Shown: positions 45,099 to 54,771 of the stretch, piece after piece
How the letters are laid out: each line of letters starts with the position of its first letter
Position numbering within the stretch: the stretch's first letter is position 1
Source of the DNA: Saccharomycopsis fibuligera x Saccharomycopsis cf. fibuligera
Lineage: Eukaryota > Ascomycota > Saccharomycetes > Ascoideales > Saccharomycopsidaceae
Direction of reading: 5' to 3'
DNA: 64,000 nucleotides
Assembly (NCBI GenBank): GCA_001936135.1
Contig: CP012815.1
Coordinates: 682,001-746,000 of the forward strand
Made by a program: the position numbers and the translations under genes
Notes under the pieces: generated by a model
The model's input: the letters and a program-made list of their open reading frames with translations, nothing else
Told to the model about the DNA's origin: nothing
Databases searched by the model: none

Positions 45099-47378
45099 AT
45101 GTCTGAATACAGCGAGTCTTTTCCACATTCAAACCAGTCCCAGACGCCACCGCCACCAGAACAGCAAAATGAGAAGCGCCCATATAGCAGTCGCGGTGCA
45201 GATAGCTATGGCCATAGTCCCAATAGCACCCGCACCAGCACCCGCACCAGCAACATAAATAGGAATGATTATGATGATAGCAATAATGGTCATTACAGGG
45301 GCAATAGATATCATAGAGGCGGCTACCATAACAACAACAACTACAACTACAACCACAACAACTATGGTGGTCTGAATCACTATAGCGGCTACGGCAATAA
45401 CAGCAGAGGAAATTTCAAAGCAAGAGGAAACAGCTGGACGCCCAGAGGAGGAGGCAGAGGCAACTTCCAGAATCACAGCCGCAGGTTCAATAATGGCGGC
45501 GCAAGTCGCAGCAGTCGCGACGCTGATGATAGTGATGTGCCCATGGTTGAACAAATACAAGAAAGCGACACGCAAGGACAAGACCCAGGCCATGGACAGT
45601 TTGATCTTCCAAAGCGTTCCGGAGCAGGAGCTTTGAATGCTCCAGCTCCAGCTCCAGCTCCAGCTCCAGCTCCAGCTTCTGACGCAGCATACACAAGACG
45701 CAATGTTGGCGACGACTCCAGTAGAAGAAGTCCATCACCTTATGCTGCTAGAAATGGTACTGACGGCGACGGTAGCTACACTAACAACGACTACAACAGC
45801 AATGATAGCTATTATGGTAACCGGGAAGGATCTGGCCGTGATGGTAATAGTTACGTGCCGCGTGGCAGTCGCGGTGCTCGTGGCTATGGCCGCAGAGGTC
45901 GAGGTGGTTATAGCAATTATGGCAACTTTAATGGAAATCGTGGCAGTGGCGGCCCACAACAACAACAACAGCAACGACGTTATCATCATCGCTCATCGGA
46001 ACCGAGGGTTGAATTGGATAAATCATTTTGGCAAAACGAGATGCCGGATGTAGTTGTTCCTGATGAAGAATGCGAAAAGATTAATTATTTTGAAATTTTG
46101 CCGGGCAGTCAACAAGAACAACAAGGACCAACAACCGGAAAACAACAACAACCGCAGAAACACATTGATGTAGTGGAGAAAAGGGCCCTTGCTTTTTACT
46201 CAAGAGACGAAAATTTGCAGCGGTATTACAATTCCACCGCATCGCTTCGCTACTACAACCGTCCTCGCGGCACTCGCTCAAAAACCACAAACCGCCCCAT
46301 TTACAACTTATTGGAAAATTGGCAATCTTACAAGCCGTTTGTTTACGACCGCGCGGTGCCTAGACTTACGGGAACATTATGGGTACTATCTCAATTTGAA
46401 GCAAATCAGCGTAGCCAAAAAAATGAAGCGGGAGTACCGCCAGTCAAGGTTGATTTCGTTTCCAATAAGGGGCCATTGGTGAAGTTGATGAGCCTTGCAT
46501 CACAGGCCATAGCGCTGAGCAAATACGTTAATTTGGACTTGAATATCGCAACGGTGGGAAACATGATTATGATGAGTAATAATGATTATCGTGAGGTTGA
46601 AACTGCGAAAGATTTGCAGAATGCATTTGTGGGGCATAAGTTTGAATCGGTGATTACTTCCGAAAAGCATCCGTCGGAAATTGAAGATTGGAAAGCATTG
46701 CAAAGGGAGCGGTTCAATTGTCCTTTAACTAATAATGAGAACTTCAAAATTTTGGCCCACGTTGTGATAAAGGATGTGGGCGCTGAGGCCGAAGCGAATG
46801 CTGAGGCTGACTCGCACTCAATTATAATGAGCTCGGAAATGGACTGCTGCTTAGCAAAAAACAATGACCCGTACGACCTCAGCAACTATGCCGAAATCAA
46901 AACCCATTTCTCCGCTAGCCGAGGTGAAGCCTTTGAAAAAAAGCTCTACTTGGCCTACTTGCAATCTTTTTTCACCGGTATGAGCAAGGTTATCATTGGG
47001 TTTAGAGACCTGCTGGGCTACTTATTGGGCATCAAAGAGTTTCAGGTTGATGAGATACCAAGTTTAATCAATCAAGAAAGGTTCAATATTGCCGAGTCTA
47101 AGAGTTTCTTGCATAGGGTGCTTGGATGGATTAAACTGAATGTGGAGTTTGGCATGGAAGGGAAAGCGGTTTGGAGGTTGAGTTTGGACCATGAGAGTAA
47201 ACGGTTGGTGTTGAGAAAAATCAGTAATGACAAGTACGTGGAGCAGATTACCAGGTTTGTTTATCCTAAAAGTTTTGCCCAGCATCGCAAAGAGCATTCT
47301 GAGGAAATTTTCGGGGAAAATGACAATGGCAATGAGGAGCAGGAAAAGGATGAAGATTTTATGGTGAATGATGCATGA
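45099..47378 (+). CDS. RAI1: Rai1/DXO-family decapping nuclease with long RG-rich N-terminus
   Basis: The ATG at 45099 gives 759 residues; the frame is open further upstream (ATG at 44946), but that extension is hydrophobic and runs through a Ser-coding triplet repeat, so the downstream start is preferred. Residues 1-300 are disordered, RGG/GYxG-rich with an Ala-Pro repeat. The DXO/Rai1 fold follows: FYSRDENLQRYYN, RPIYNLLENWQSYKPFVYDR, GTLWVLSQFE, then the metal-binding SSEMDC (ExD), YAEIKT and YLQSFFTG motifs. Family role: pyrophosphohydrolase/decapping on defective 5' ends and, for Rai1, partner of the Rat1 exonuclease in the nucleus. The paralogue Dxo1 is an alternative. S. cerevisiae Rai1 is only about 387 residues, so the N-terminal half is extra. 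Confidence 0.87.
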   Translation: MSEYSESFPHSNQSQTPPPPEQQNEKRPYSSRGADSYGHSPNSTRTSTRTSNINRNDYDDSNNGHYRGNRYHRGGYHNNNNYNYNHNNYGGLNHYSGYGNNSRGNFKARGNSWTPRGGGRGNFQNHSRRFNNGGASRSSRDADDSDVPMVEQIQESDTQGQDPGHGQFDLPKRSGAGALNAPAPAPAPAPAPASDAAYTRRNVGDDSSRRSPSPYAARNGTDGDGSYTNNDYNSNDSYYGNREGSGRDGNSYVPRGSRGARGYGRRGRGGYSNYGNFNGNRGSGGPQQQQQQRRYHHRSSEPRVELDKSFWQNEMPDVVVPDEECEKINYFEILPGSQQEQQGPTTGKQQQPQKHIDVVEKRALAFYSRDENLQRYYNSTASLRYYNRPRGTRSKTTNRPIYNLLENWQSYKPFVYDRAVPRLTGTLWVLSQFEANQRSQKNEAGVPPVKVDFVSNKGPLVKLMSLASQAIALSKYVNLDLNIATVGNMIMMSNNDYREVETAKDLQNAFVGHKFESVITSEKHPSEIEDWKALQRERFNCPLTNNENFKILAHVVIKDVGAEAEANAEADSHSIIMSSEMDCCLAKNNDPYDLSNYAEIKTHFSASRGEAFEKKLYLAYLQSFFTGMSKVIIGFRDLLGYLLGIKEFQVDEIPSLINQERFNIAESKSFLHRVLGWIKLNVEFGMEGKAVWRLSLDHESKRLVLRKISNDKYVEQITRFVYPKSFAQHRKEHSEEIFGENDNGNEEQEKDEDFMVNDA

Positions 47379-47975
47379 ATATCTGAGCAATGAGCTTTTC
47401 TATTTCCAATATATATAGACGATACGGTCAAGCATATTCCTGTAATAGACATTCAACAACTCGTGGTGCTAGTTTCTGCTATCATTGCGATTATCACTAA
47501 GCGTCTCCTCTGTATATCTAGCTCAAATAAAAGCTACCATGTAAATGTAAATGTAAATGTAGTGGGAAAGAATTAATGTAACGCAATGTAGTCGTATAGC
47601 TGTCTGGCTTGAAGTAGCCAAAATGTATGACCTAGAGTTTGCGACAAGTAGCACAGTGTTCTTGCATTTCAAAGACACGGATGACTGGCAAACCAGATTA
47701 TAGGTTGCACTGGCAGGAACAAGGGCTTTGATAAGCAGACTGGTTAAAACAACCTTTGCTCGATGGACAACGGCAACGGGGCTAAATTAACAATAAAATC
47801 CAGAATAAAAACTCTGCATACATGCAGCCAAACCGCCAAAATACAGTCCCAAACTAGCACTTGTGGGCTTTTGTTATTTCTTTTTATTTTGCTACAACCC
47901 ATATTGTGTATTTTCCGGATTGAGTGTTTGTGCAATAGATTCTCTTCAACTTTCTTTCGTAATCTGTGTTACCGC
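47379..47975. other. Intergenic region downstream of RAI1-like gene
   Basis: No gene recognised. It has three ATGTAA hexamers in a row (47538-47561). The right edge is the T-tract that forms the tail of a LINE-like copy. Confidence 0.5.
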
Positions 47976-48199
47976 TTTTTTTTTTTTTTTTTTTTTTCAC
48001 CGAATATCGATTTATTATTTCTATGTAAACGATAGAAAATATAATCTTATAAACTTATCTATATAGTATATACAGTATAGTTCAGTTGCTATTATATAGG
48101 GGAAACTTATACAAGTGAAAACCCCGTTAGTATTAGTTAGACTTTAATGGATCAGTTGGATTTGAAATAGATATAGGAGAGATTTTAGTCTAGGATGGA

Positions 48200-48233
<34 letters not shown>

Positions 48234-48366
48234 GTTGAGGGTCATTGTTTTGTTGCCGACAGATAAAAAGAAAAGGGTCTCACTTCGATACCATCTTCCA
48301 CACGCTAAGATAACGCTGATGTGCTATATAATTCATTACCATGCTGACGTAGTAAATAAGACTGGA
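47976..48366 (-). mobile_element. LINE-like 3' end (copy 2), upstream of tRNA-Pro
   Basis: On the minus strand the order is: a 5'-truncated block (48366 to 48233, including gccgacagataaaaagaaaa read on plus), an internal A-run (T at 48205-48232), an AT-rich block (48204 to 47998) and a terminal poly(A) (T at 47976-47997). Both blocks match copies 1, 3 and 4. Weak similarity to copy 3 may continue to about 48391. The truncated 5' edge lies 44-69 bp upstream of the tRNA-Pro gene, and the element points away from it. No open coding sequence remains. Among the four copies it keeps one of the most complete 3' regions. Confidence 0.75.
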
Positions 48367-48434
48367 ATCGTATACAAACTATTTTTGCTGCGCGCGGAAT
48401 TGCTTCACCGCGAAAAAAACTTTGTCAAGTTAGT

Positions 48435-48540
48435 GGCCGCATGGTCTAGAGGTATGATTCTCGCTTTGGGTAGCGAGCTCGGGTTCACCTGAGCTTACCG
48501 AACATGTGAGAGGTCCAGGGTTCAATTCCCTGTGTGGCCC
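48435..48540 (+). tRNA. tRNA-Pro (TGG) with intron
   Basis: Acceptor GGCCGCA pairs with TGTGGCC plus discriminator C. The T arm holds GGTTCAATTCC (B box). The anticodon TGG lies at 48467-48469 in the loop CTTTGGG. A 34-nt intron (48471-48504) starts one base 3' of the anticodon, the canonical place. The D-region TGGTCTAGAGGTATGATTC resembles the yeast tRNA-Pro A box. T-runs shortly downstream would terminate Pol III. Confidence 0.96.
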
Positions 48541-49197
48541 TTTCTTTTTGCTGCTGTCTTTTTGTAGTAGACAGCAGAAATATTTTTATTTTTGCTTGTT
48601 TGTATCGTCGTTGATGTTGACTGCGAGCTCTAACTGCTTTTTATTCTGCTACTAATTCTTGTTTGTTTGTATCCCTGCCACGACGACACCGTGGCACGGT
48701 TTGCGATTTAACCGATCTGTTAGATTTAATAGAATCTTCTTTTACTGCGTTGTTCAGTGCCGTAAACTCGACAAATATCACAAGCATTTGTACGGTGTAT
48801 AATGGTTATGAATTGAATAGTGCACATAGGAGAAAGAAAAATATCGATGGAGGGTGAGAATCTATAGTTTTCGAAACCATGTTATTTGAAATATATGTTG
48901 GGTAAGATACTTTTTTATTCTGATCATTTTCAGTGCTGCTTTTAATAAGCTTAATGCTGAAGAACGCTAAACCATGCGGAAAAAAAAAAAATTAACAACT
49001 TGAATAAAAAAGAACTACACTCTCTCGTCATTAACAGATCTATAATGATCATATATACTGAGTATGCAGCACACTGTAAACAAAAATGACCCTGGATAAC
49101 ACCGAGTTTTGAGTATTCTTATGATCGCGAGGGGGATAAAAATGTAAAGATTATAAGATATGTTTAGTACAACCACTTAATTATAAACAATAGTCAT
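48541..49197. other. Intergenic region tRNA-Pro to ATG18
   Basis: No gene recognised; it holds the Pol III terminator T-runs (48541-48547), an A-run (48980-48991) and the presumed ATG18 3' end. Confidence 0.5.
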
Positions 49198-51066
49198 TTA
49201 TCTATTACCTCCATCAAGCAACGAATATTGGCTCAATAATATACAATCACCACCTCTATCACCATCCAAAGCATACTTCAAGTATAAGCCATTACTGGTA
49301 ACAATCACAACTTCAAGCATATTCTGTTTCACTTCTTCGCTACCATTACCATTACTGTTGCCGCTGCCATTGCTGTTACTTATACTGCCGCTACCACCAT
49401 TGTTGCTGCCATTATTATTATTGTGGCTGTTGTTGCTATCGATGCGGTCATCGCCAGTATATTCAAACAGACGATCAGGATCATTTTTCAACTTTTCAAG
49501 AAAACTTGTGGGTATTTTGCTATTCAATTGATTAATCGCCACTATTGATTTAGTATTATTGGAAGCTGGGATCTTTAAAGAGGCAAAATGACGAATTGGT
49601 TTCAATACTGAAGTGACTCTTTTAGGTAAATATATTCCCATGGTTTCAGCAGCTCTACGGCCTAAGGATTGTGATGATTTACGGATAAGTCTCCCCACTG
49701 AACGTCTAGTTTGATCAATGATAGGCTCAGCCTTTTGAGTTGCTGCATTACCGGTGGCACCCGCGGCACCAGTGATGGTGCTATTACTGCTATGACCGCT
49801 TAGATCAAAGTCTGCGCTTCCATGCGATGAATTTGAAAGACGCCTAAGAGAGGAAGAAGATGGTAAGGGGCCTAGTTCATCATTTCTCTCATCAGCTTCG
49901 TCGTCATCTTCAACTTCAATTTCAACATCCTCCTCATCGTCATCATCATCAACATCATAGCCGTCTCCTTCATCTTCGCTGCTGTCATTATGATCATTAC
50001 CTGTCTCTCGCTGAGACTTGGTCTGTTCTGTATTTGTTTGACTTTGATTTTTGCTGGTTTTGACATCATCATTGACATTTTCTGTGTTAGTTTCAGTAGT
50101 TGCATTTTTGGCATTGATGCTATTAGTTCTGCTTTTAGCACTACTAGCACCGTTCCGCAACCCGATTGTTTCACTGCTGAGCTTATTAACCTGGAATTCA
50201 TCGGTAAGCTTAAAGATATGGACTGTCTCAGTGGCTGAACTGGCAGTCAAAAACTTATTGTCACTGCTAAAACTCAAGCTATAAATTTTTGTCCCATAAG
50301 TTCCTCTTCTAAACTGATACAACTTTTGACCTGTTTCCACACTAAACACTCTAATTATGGTGCCTTTGACGCTAGCTGAAGCCAAAAGAAGACCATCAGA
50401 ACTAAGGGCAATAGCTGCTAATGTGGCCTTGTGAGCTTCGATTACACAATATGGTTGCAATGTCTTAGCGTTGAAGATTATGACGTCCCCGACCCTAGAA
50501 GTGATTGAGGAATTAGTTGGTTGCTGGTTTGAATCATTGCCGGGGTTGGCAGCATTATTTATGTTAATCAGATTTAAACCGTTTTTGTTTGCTGGTGGTG
50601 GTGGCGAAGGATAGGCAAGGAAATTGTTTTCAGTGATGGGAGATAAAGCCACTAAGCCGTTAGGATTGGGAAGAGTCTCAATGGTATGAAGGAGTTTCAT
50701 AGTGGAGACATCATAGATATAAATCTGTTCTTCGAGGATCACTACCATACGCTCCTTGTTTAGCTTTACGCTCAAGATAGTGGTGGGAAAAGTGAGCTCA
50801 CAGATGGTGGTTTGTCTTTTAGTGTTGATGATCTTGAGTCTGCGCGGCGACAGGTTTGGCTGATCGCCGAGGCCCACCACTGCTAAAAGAGAAGTGATGT
50901 AAAGCATTTCGACAATACCAACAGCACTAAGCAGTCGGGAGTAGCATTTGCCAAAGGGGTCGCAGTTGAAGATCTTGTAGCCCTGAGAGGTACCCACAGA
51001 GATGCAAGTGGCGTCCTGGTTGAAGTTTATAAAGTTGATAGATTCGGGTGAGTTTGGGAGGGCCAT
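49198..51066 (-). CDS. ATG18: Atg18 PROPPIN (WD40, PI3P/PI(3,5)P2-binding)
   Basis: 622 residues. The start INFINFNQDATCISVGTSQG with YKIFNCDPFGKCYS, then LSPRRLKIINTK and IYDVSTMKLLHTIET, follow yeast Atg18 closely. The phosphoinositide-binding L/FRRG motif is YQFRRGTYG (F252-G255). The C-terminal blade includes RHFASLKIP and GGDCILLSQYSLL. Between them lies a long disordered acidic loop (about residues 300-430) with Asp/Glu runs and Ser/Thr; Asn/Ser/Gly repeats occur near 560-590. Role: PROPPIN required for autophagosome formation, Atg9 recycling and vacuole size control. Full-length match distinguishes it from Atg21 and Hsv2. The loop is where other Atg18 proteins are phosphorylated. Confidence 0.96.
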   Translation of the reverse strand: MALPNSPESINFINFNQDATCISVGTSQGYKIFNCDPFGKCYSRLLSAVGIVEMLYITSLLAVVGLGDQPNLSPRRLKIINTKRQTTICELTFPTTILSVKLNKERMVVILEEQIYIYDVSTMKLLHTIETLPNPNGLVALSPITENNFLAYPSPPPPANKNGLNLININNAANPGNDSNQQPTNSSITSRVGDVIIFNAKTLQPYCVIEAHKATLAAIALSSDGLLLASASVKGTIIRVFSVETGQKLYQFRRGTYGTKIYSLSFSSDNKFLTASSATETVHIFKLTDEFQVNKLSSETIGLRNGASSAKSRTNSINAKNATTETNTENVNDDVKTSKNQSQTNTEQTKSQRETGNDHNDSSEDEGDGYDVDDDDDEEDVEIEVEDDDEADERNDELGPLPSSSSLRRLSNSSHGSADFDLSGHSSNSTITGAAGATGNAATQKAEPIIDQTRRSVGRLIRKSSQSLGRRAAETMGIYLPKRVTSVLKPIRHFASLKIPASNNTKSIVAINQLNSKIPTSFLEKLKNDPDRLFEYTGDDRIDSNNSHNNNNGSNNGGSGSISNSNGSGNSNGNGSEEVKQNMLEVVIVTSNGLYLKYALDGDRGGDCILLSQYSLLDGGNR

Positions 51067-51720
51067 GGTGGTTATGGCAGTAGCAGGAGGAACAAGAGCC
51101 TTGGTGATATCAAATATTGCGTGTATTTAAGTAGCTTAAAGAAAAAAGGTGTGCCTAATGGGGGCGGTAATGCTGTGTAGTAGTAGTTTGTGTCTAATGG
51201 TGATGATGATGGTGATGGTGACAATAGTGTTTATGATTGTTGATTTGGATTAGACGCTGACACCGAAAGATGAGCCCCAGGGCACGTGTCCGGGCTGCTA
51301 TCAGCTTGATTACGCGTACTCTTAGTAGTACACTGTAGACAACACATGCTACAACGCTACAGCAAATACCAGCTATGATATATTGTATCAGAGTATACTG
51401 GAGTATACATTGCAACAGTATTCTCCTCAATCACAAATGATCCTCTGCCACCACACTATACTGCTTTTAGTCTCTCGCAGCCCAAGATGGTACCTCCCAC
51501 CCAAATTTACACAATACAGCCAACCGGATCCCGCTTATCCTTGCCATTATCGTTGCCGCTGCTGCTGCCCCACAAGCGAAAAAAATTTCGGAAAAATATA
51601 AATTAAGGCATCCACGATTTTTCAGTTTCCCAGTGCACTAATGTGCAACCACAACTACAGCTACAAAAACTTCCCATTGCCACCAATACACACAAATCCC
51701 GCATACCCAGCCATGCTGAT
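51067..51720. promoter_or_regulatory. Divergent promoter ATG18 / TPC1
   Basis: About 650 bp between start codons. A GATGGT triplet run (51195-51222) and CTG/GCT-rich patch (51555-51578) are visible. A frame open to the left of the TPC1 ATG has no upstream ATG and is not counted. No confident regulatory site. Confidence 0.45.
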
Positions 51721-52698
51721 ATGGGGAAAAGCAACTTGAGCGATACCGCCAATGTCCAGTTTTACAAGTCTGTCGTTGCTGGCTCTGTTTCCGGCTTGAC
51801 TGTGCGCTTCATCATCTCGCCGCTTGATGTTCTCAAGATAAGACTTCAACTAAAAAGAAATTTACCCACCAGTCATCTCAAAGCAATATCCGCATGGTCC
51901 ACAATAAAATCTGTCGTTGCTGATGAGGGCTTTTTCGCCTTCTGGAAAGGCAATTTGCCTGCAGAGATTATGTACTTGGTCTACGGCGGTGTGCAGTTCA
52001 GTTCTTACTCTTTTCTCAAGCAACATTTAACTGCATTTAGTCAACAACAGCAACAACAGCAAAGTCGGCTTTTCAATTCCAATTTCAACCCTTTTGCCAA
52101 CAAAGAATTTATTAGCTTAGTTAGTGGCGGCGTTAGTGGCTGTTTGGCTACCGTGACGTCCTACCCATTTGACACTTTGCGCACGAGGCTAGCAGCCGAC
52201 AAGACCAGAGGCTTTAACAAACTTATGCATACCATTACCACCATCTACCGTACCGAAACCATCAAAGGCTTCTACGAAGGTTTAGCCCCAACCATATATC
52301 AAGTTTTCATTAATACTGGGATTTCATTTTGGTCCTACGGCAAGCTACGTGAATATCAGGAACATTACCAGCTTAAAAAAGATTCACTATTTATTCCTGT
52401 TTCTGGTTTTCTCGCTGGGGCCTTTGGCAAAGGAGTCACATTTCCCTTAGATTCCATAAAACGAAGATTGCAAATCAAAGGCAGTGGCAACTTGCGTGCC
52501 ATGGCAGATTACCAGTACTTGGTGCTGGATTCCGCATTATATAATTCGAAAAATTTGATCAAAATTGCAGCAAGAATTTTTCAAGTTGAAGGAATTTTGG
52601 GTTTCTATCGTGGTTTTGGTATTGCTATTGTTAAAAGTGCACCAGCAAGCTCGTTGAGCTTCACGTTTTATGAGTTATGTATGCATTATTTGCACTGA
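51721..52698 (+). CDS. TPC1: Mitochondrial thiamine pyrophosphate carrier Tpc1
   Basis: The first in-frame ATG is at 51721, giving 325 residues, typical for the mitochondrial carrier (SLC25) family. Three carrier signatures are seen: SPLDVLKIRLQL, YPFDTLRTRLA and FPLDSIKRRLQIKG, each in one of the three tandem repeats, so six membrane helices are expected. WKGNLPAEIMYLVYGGVQFSSYS and GFYEGLAPTIYQVFINTGISFW resemble Tpc1. Family role: exchange of cytosolic thiamine pyrophosphate across the inner membrane. A Gln run (QQQQQQQ) lies in the matrix loop between repeats 1 and 2. Substrate is inferred from similarity remembered, not computed. Confidence 0.87.
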   Translation: MGKSNLSDTANVQFYKSVVAGSVSGLTVRFIISPLDVLKIRLQLKRNLPTSHLKAISAWSTIKSVVADEGFFAFWKGNLPAEIMYLVYGGVQFSSYSFLKQHLTAFSQQQQQQQSRLFNSNFNPFANKEFISLVSGGVSGCLATVTSYPFDTLRTRLAADKTRGFNKLMHTITTIYRTETIKGFYEGLAPTIYQVFINTGISFWSYGKLREYQEHYQLKKDSLFIPVSGFLAGAFGKGVTFPLDSIKRRLQIKGSGNLRAMADYQYLVLDSALYNSKNLIKIAARIFQVEGILGFYRGFGIAIVKSAPASSLSFTFYELCMHYLH

Positions 52699-52807
52699 TC
52701 AAGTTGTAATTGTCATTGCCTTACAAAAATGGAGAGTGAACTATATTATAAATATAATGTAATACCTTAAGCAGAGAAGCTTATCTGACTTTTTTTTTAC
52801 GGAATAC

Positions 52808-53065
52808 TGACATCTCAGGGTTCATGTTTTTAGAAATAAAAGCCTGGTATTTCCAATATAACTAACTAATAATAAATATATAAAAATATTGGGTTGGGCC
52901 ATGTATAAATAATAATCAGACTTAATACAAAGCATGTTATTGATTCGCGATCAATAGTAGTAGTACATGTATCTTGCACCAAGAAAAAAGATCCGCGAAC
53001 TTATTCAGTAATAAGTATTGTTTAACTGTATTCAGGTTTGTTGGTTTAGAACTCAATGTTCGTCA
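52808..53065. repeat. Dispersed repeat family C, copy 1 (candidate solo LTR)
   Basis: About 258 bp that match 61753-62013 in the same orientation. Shared blocks include cagggttca near the left end, aatattgggttg near the middle, aataatcagact-type sequence and actcaatgttc near the right end. The left TGAC and right GTCA would be inverted ends of an LTR, and a TATA-like stretch sits inside, but I see no target duplication. It is old and diverged. Confidence 0.5.
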
Positions 53066-53336
53066 TTTTTAATTACTAATACAGATAATAAATTGATCTT
53101 TTTTTATATTCAAAATAAAAAAATAGAGTAGCCCCTCTACAGGAGTATTCTGTATGGTAAGTTATGAAGATAAATATCATCACCTTGTTGTTAATTCAAC
53201 TACACCATTAGTTTTTTTTTAAAGAAAAAGTGCTGGGGAGTATATAAACAAAACCATGTAGAAATATTAACATAATTTCAGACTCTTAACAATCTTAGGC
53301 TAATATCTTTAAAAGTTTTTCATATTAATATGCTTC

Positions 53337-53338
<2 letters not shown>

Positions 53339-53371
<33 letters not shown>

Positions 53372-54040
53372 GCACAATATCGATTTATTATTTCTATATA
53401 AACGATAGAAAATATAACGTTATAAACTTATCTATATAGTATATATCTATATAGATATAGGAGAGATTTTAGTCTAGGATGGCTGTTGGATTTATACCAA
53501 TTAACGTCTTTCATACCGTTCATTTGGTATAATCTCCTTTTTGGTAAACTGCCTTTTGCGGCCGAGAACATTTGGGCGCACGCATAGTTGCTAAGGAGAA
53601 CAACATCAAAGATGTGGAGGAAAATTTTCATCACCTGAGCATTATGGGTGAGGAATGAAATTATTATATATAGTCTGAAAAACAGAATGTTTTTATTTAG
53701 TGATATAGTTTATAATAAAAGTAAGGAATATAAGTCCAATTTCATTACTCAGCTAAGTTTCATTACGTAACTAAGATCTCAGTAAGTGGCTACCCTTCAC
53801 TACTAGAAGAGAGACTAATCTAACCAGTGCTACTCAGAGGAGACAACCTCAGGTATGGGTAGCAGATCTAGTCACTATACTTTGACAATGGCTGATATTT
53901 TATCTTAGTTGAGGGTCATTGTTTTGTTGCCGACAGATAAAAAGAAAAGGGTCTCACTTCAATATCATCTTCCACTCGCTAAGATAACACTGATGTGCTA
54001 TATAATTCATTACCGTGCTAATTTAGTAAACAAGACTAGG
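53339..54040 (-). mobile_element. LINE-like 3' end (copy 3), upstream of tRNA-His, carrying a nested solo LTR
   Basis: Minus-strand order: a 5' block (54040 to 53911), an AT-rich joint, the second block (53483 to 53370; shorter than in copy 2) and poly(A) (T at 53339-53369). A solo LTR (53484-53887) interrupts it at the joint. The 5' edge is about 43-67 bp upstream of the tRNA-His gene and the element points away from it. The position relative to the tRNA copies that of copy 2 at tRNA-Pro. Confidence 0.75.
53484..53887 (-). mobile_element. Solo LTR of a copia/Ty1-type element, nested in LINE-like copy 3
   Basis: 404 bp bounded by TGTTGGA... on plus and ...TTTGACA, flanked on both sides by the 5-bp direct repeat ATGGC (53479-53483 and 53888-53892). 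It is the reverse-orientation relative of the LTR at 54772-55177, sharing most of its length. No internal region is present, so it is a recombination remnant of an LTR retrotransposon. The perfect target duplication suggests it is moderately young, and it is younger than the repeat it interrupts. Confidence 0.85.
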
Positions 54041-54106
54041 TTTATAACAGTAGTATTTTGTTGCATAGACCTAGACACCTACCTCTTTCGCCAACAAAAC
54101 AACAAA

Positions 54107-54178
54107 GCCGGCCTAGTATAGTGGTCAGTACGAGTCGTTGTGGCCGACTAGACCCAGGTTCGATTCCTGGGGCCGGCA
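54107..54178 (+). tRNA. tRNA-His (GTG)
   Basis: 72 nt. Acceptor GCCGGCC pairs with GGCCGGC; D arm TAGTATAGTGGTCAGTAC; anticodon loop TTGTGGC with GTG; T arm GGTTCGATTCC. The sequence parallels yeast tRNA-His. A T-run (54182-54188) follows as Pol III terminator. No intron. Confidence 0.97.
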
Positions 54179-54771
54179 GTATTTTTTTGATACTGTTTAC
54201 TGCATATATATATATGTGTTTATTAATAGTTGGCCAGATCACAATCTGGTGTTATTTTTTTGTTTTAATAGTGATTCAAGGTCAGCCAACACCCGCCCTC
54301 AGCAGGTCGGTTTCCATGTACTTTTACTCGCTACCAATCCGTTGCACTTGCAGGTAACCTTTTATTTCGAGATAACAACGTATGTTGTTACCAGCCCAAG
54401 TGGTTTGTTGGGCCTCTTGCGTTTTACTTCTGTTAGGCTTCCTTGTTTCTCTCTCTAATGGGTGGAAAAGTACCAACACTACACGTTCTAGTGAAGTGGT
54501 TATGTAGATATGGGAAGCAGCAGCTCCATGCATAAGCGTACTGATGATTCACCGACATGAAAAAAGGATGGATATTTTTAGATATTTAGAGATCTTGCGG
54601 TAATTTTTAAACACTAATCGATGATTTATTTGATCTTGAAAATTATGGGAAGTTTTAATTTTGATAATATTTTTTTTTTTTTTTTTTTCTTTTTTTATTT
54701 TAGCCACGAGCAGACAAGATAAGCATATCCATTATTCATTCAATTCGTTTTACATTTTTCTTTTGTGTTAC
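54179..54771. other. Intergenic region tRNA-His to second LTR
   Basis: No gene recognised. It has the Pol III terminator, a TA-rich stretch at 54206-54216, and a T-tract at 54669-54688. Confidence 0.5.

Noticed and set aside
47976-48366. Repeat blocks A and B as LTRs of a Ty element
   Set aside because: They lack TG...CA ends and target duplications, and they end in poly(A); the coding fragment in copy 4 also supports a LINE.
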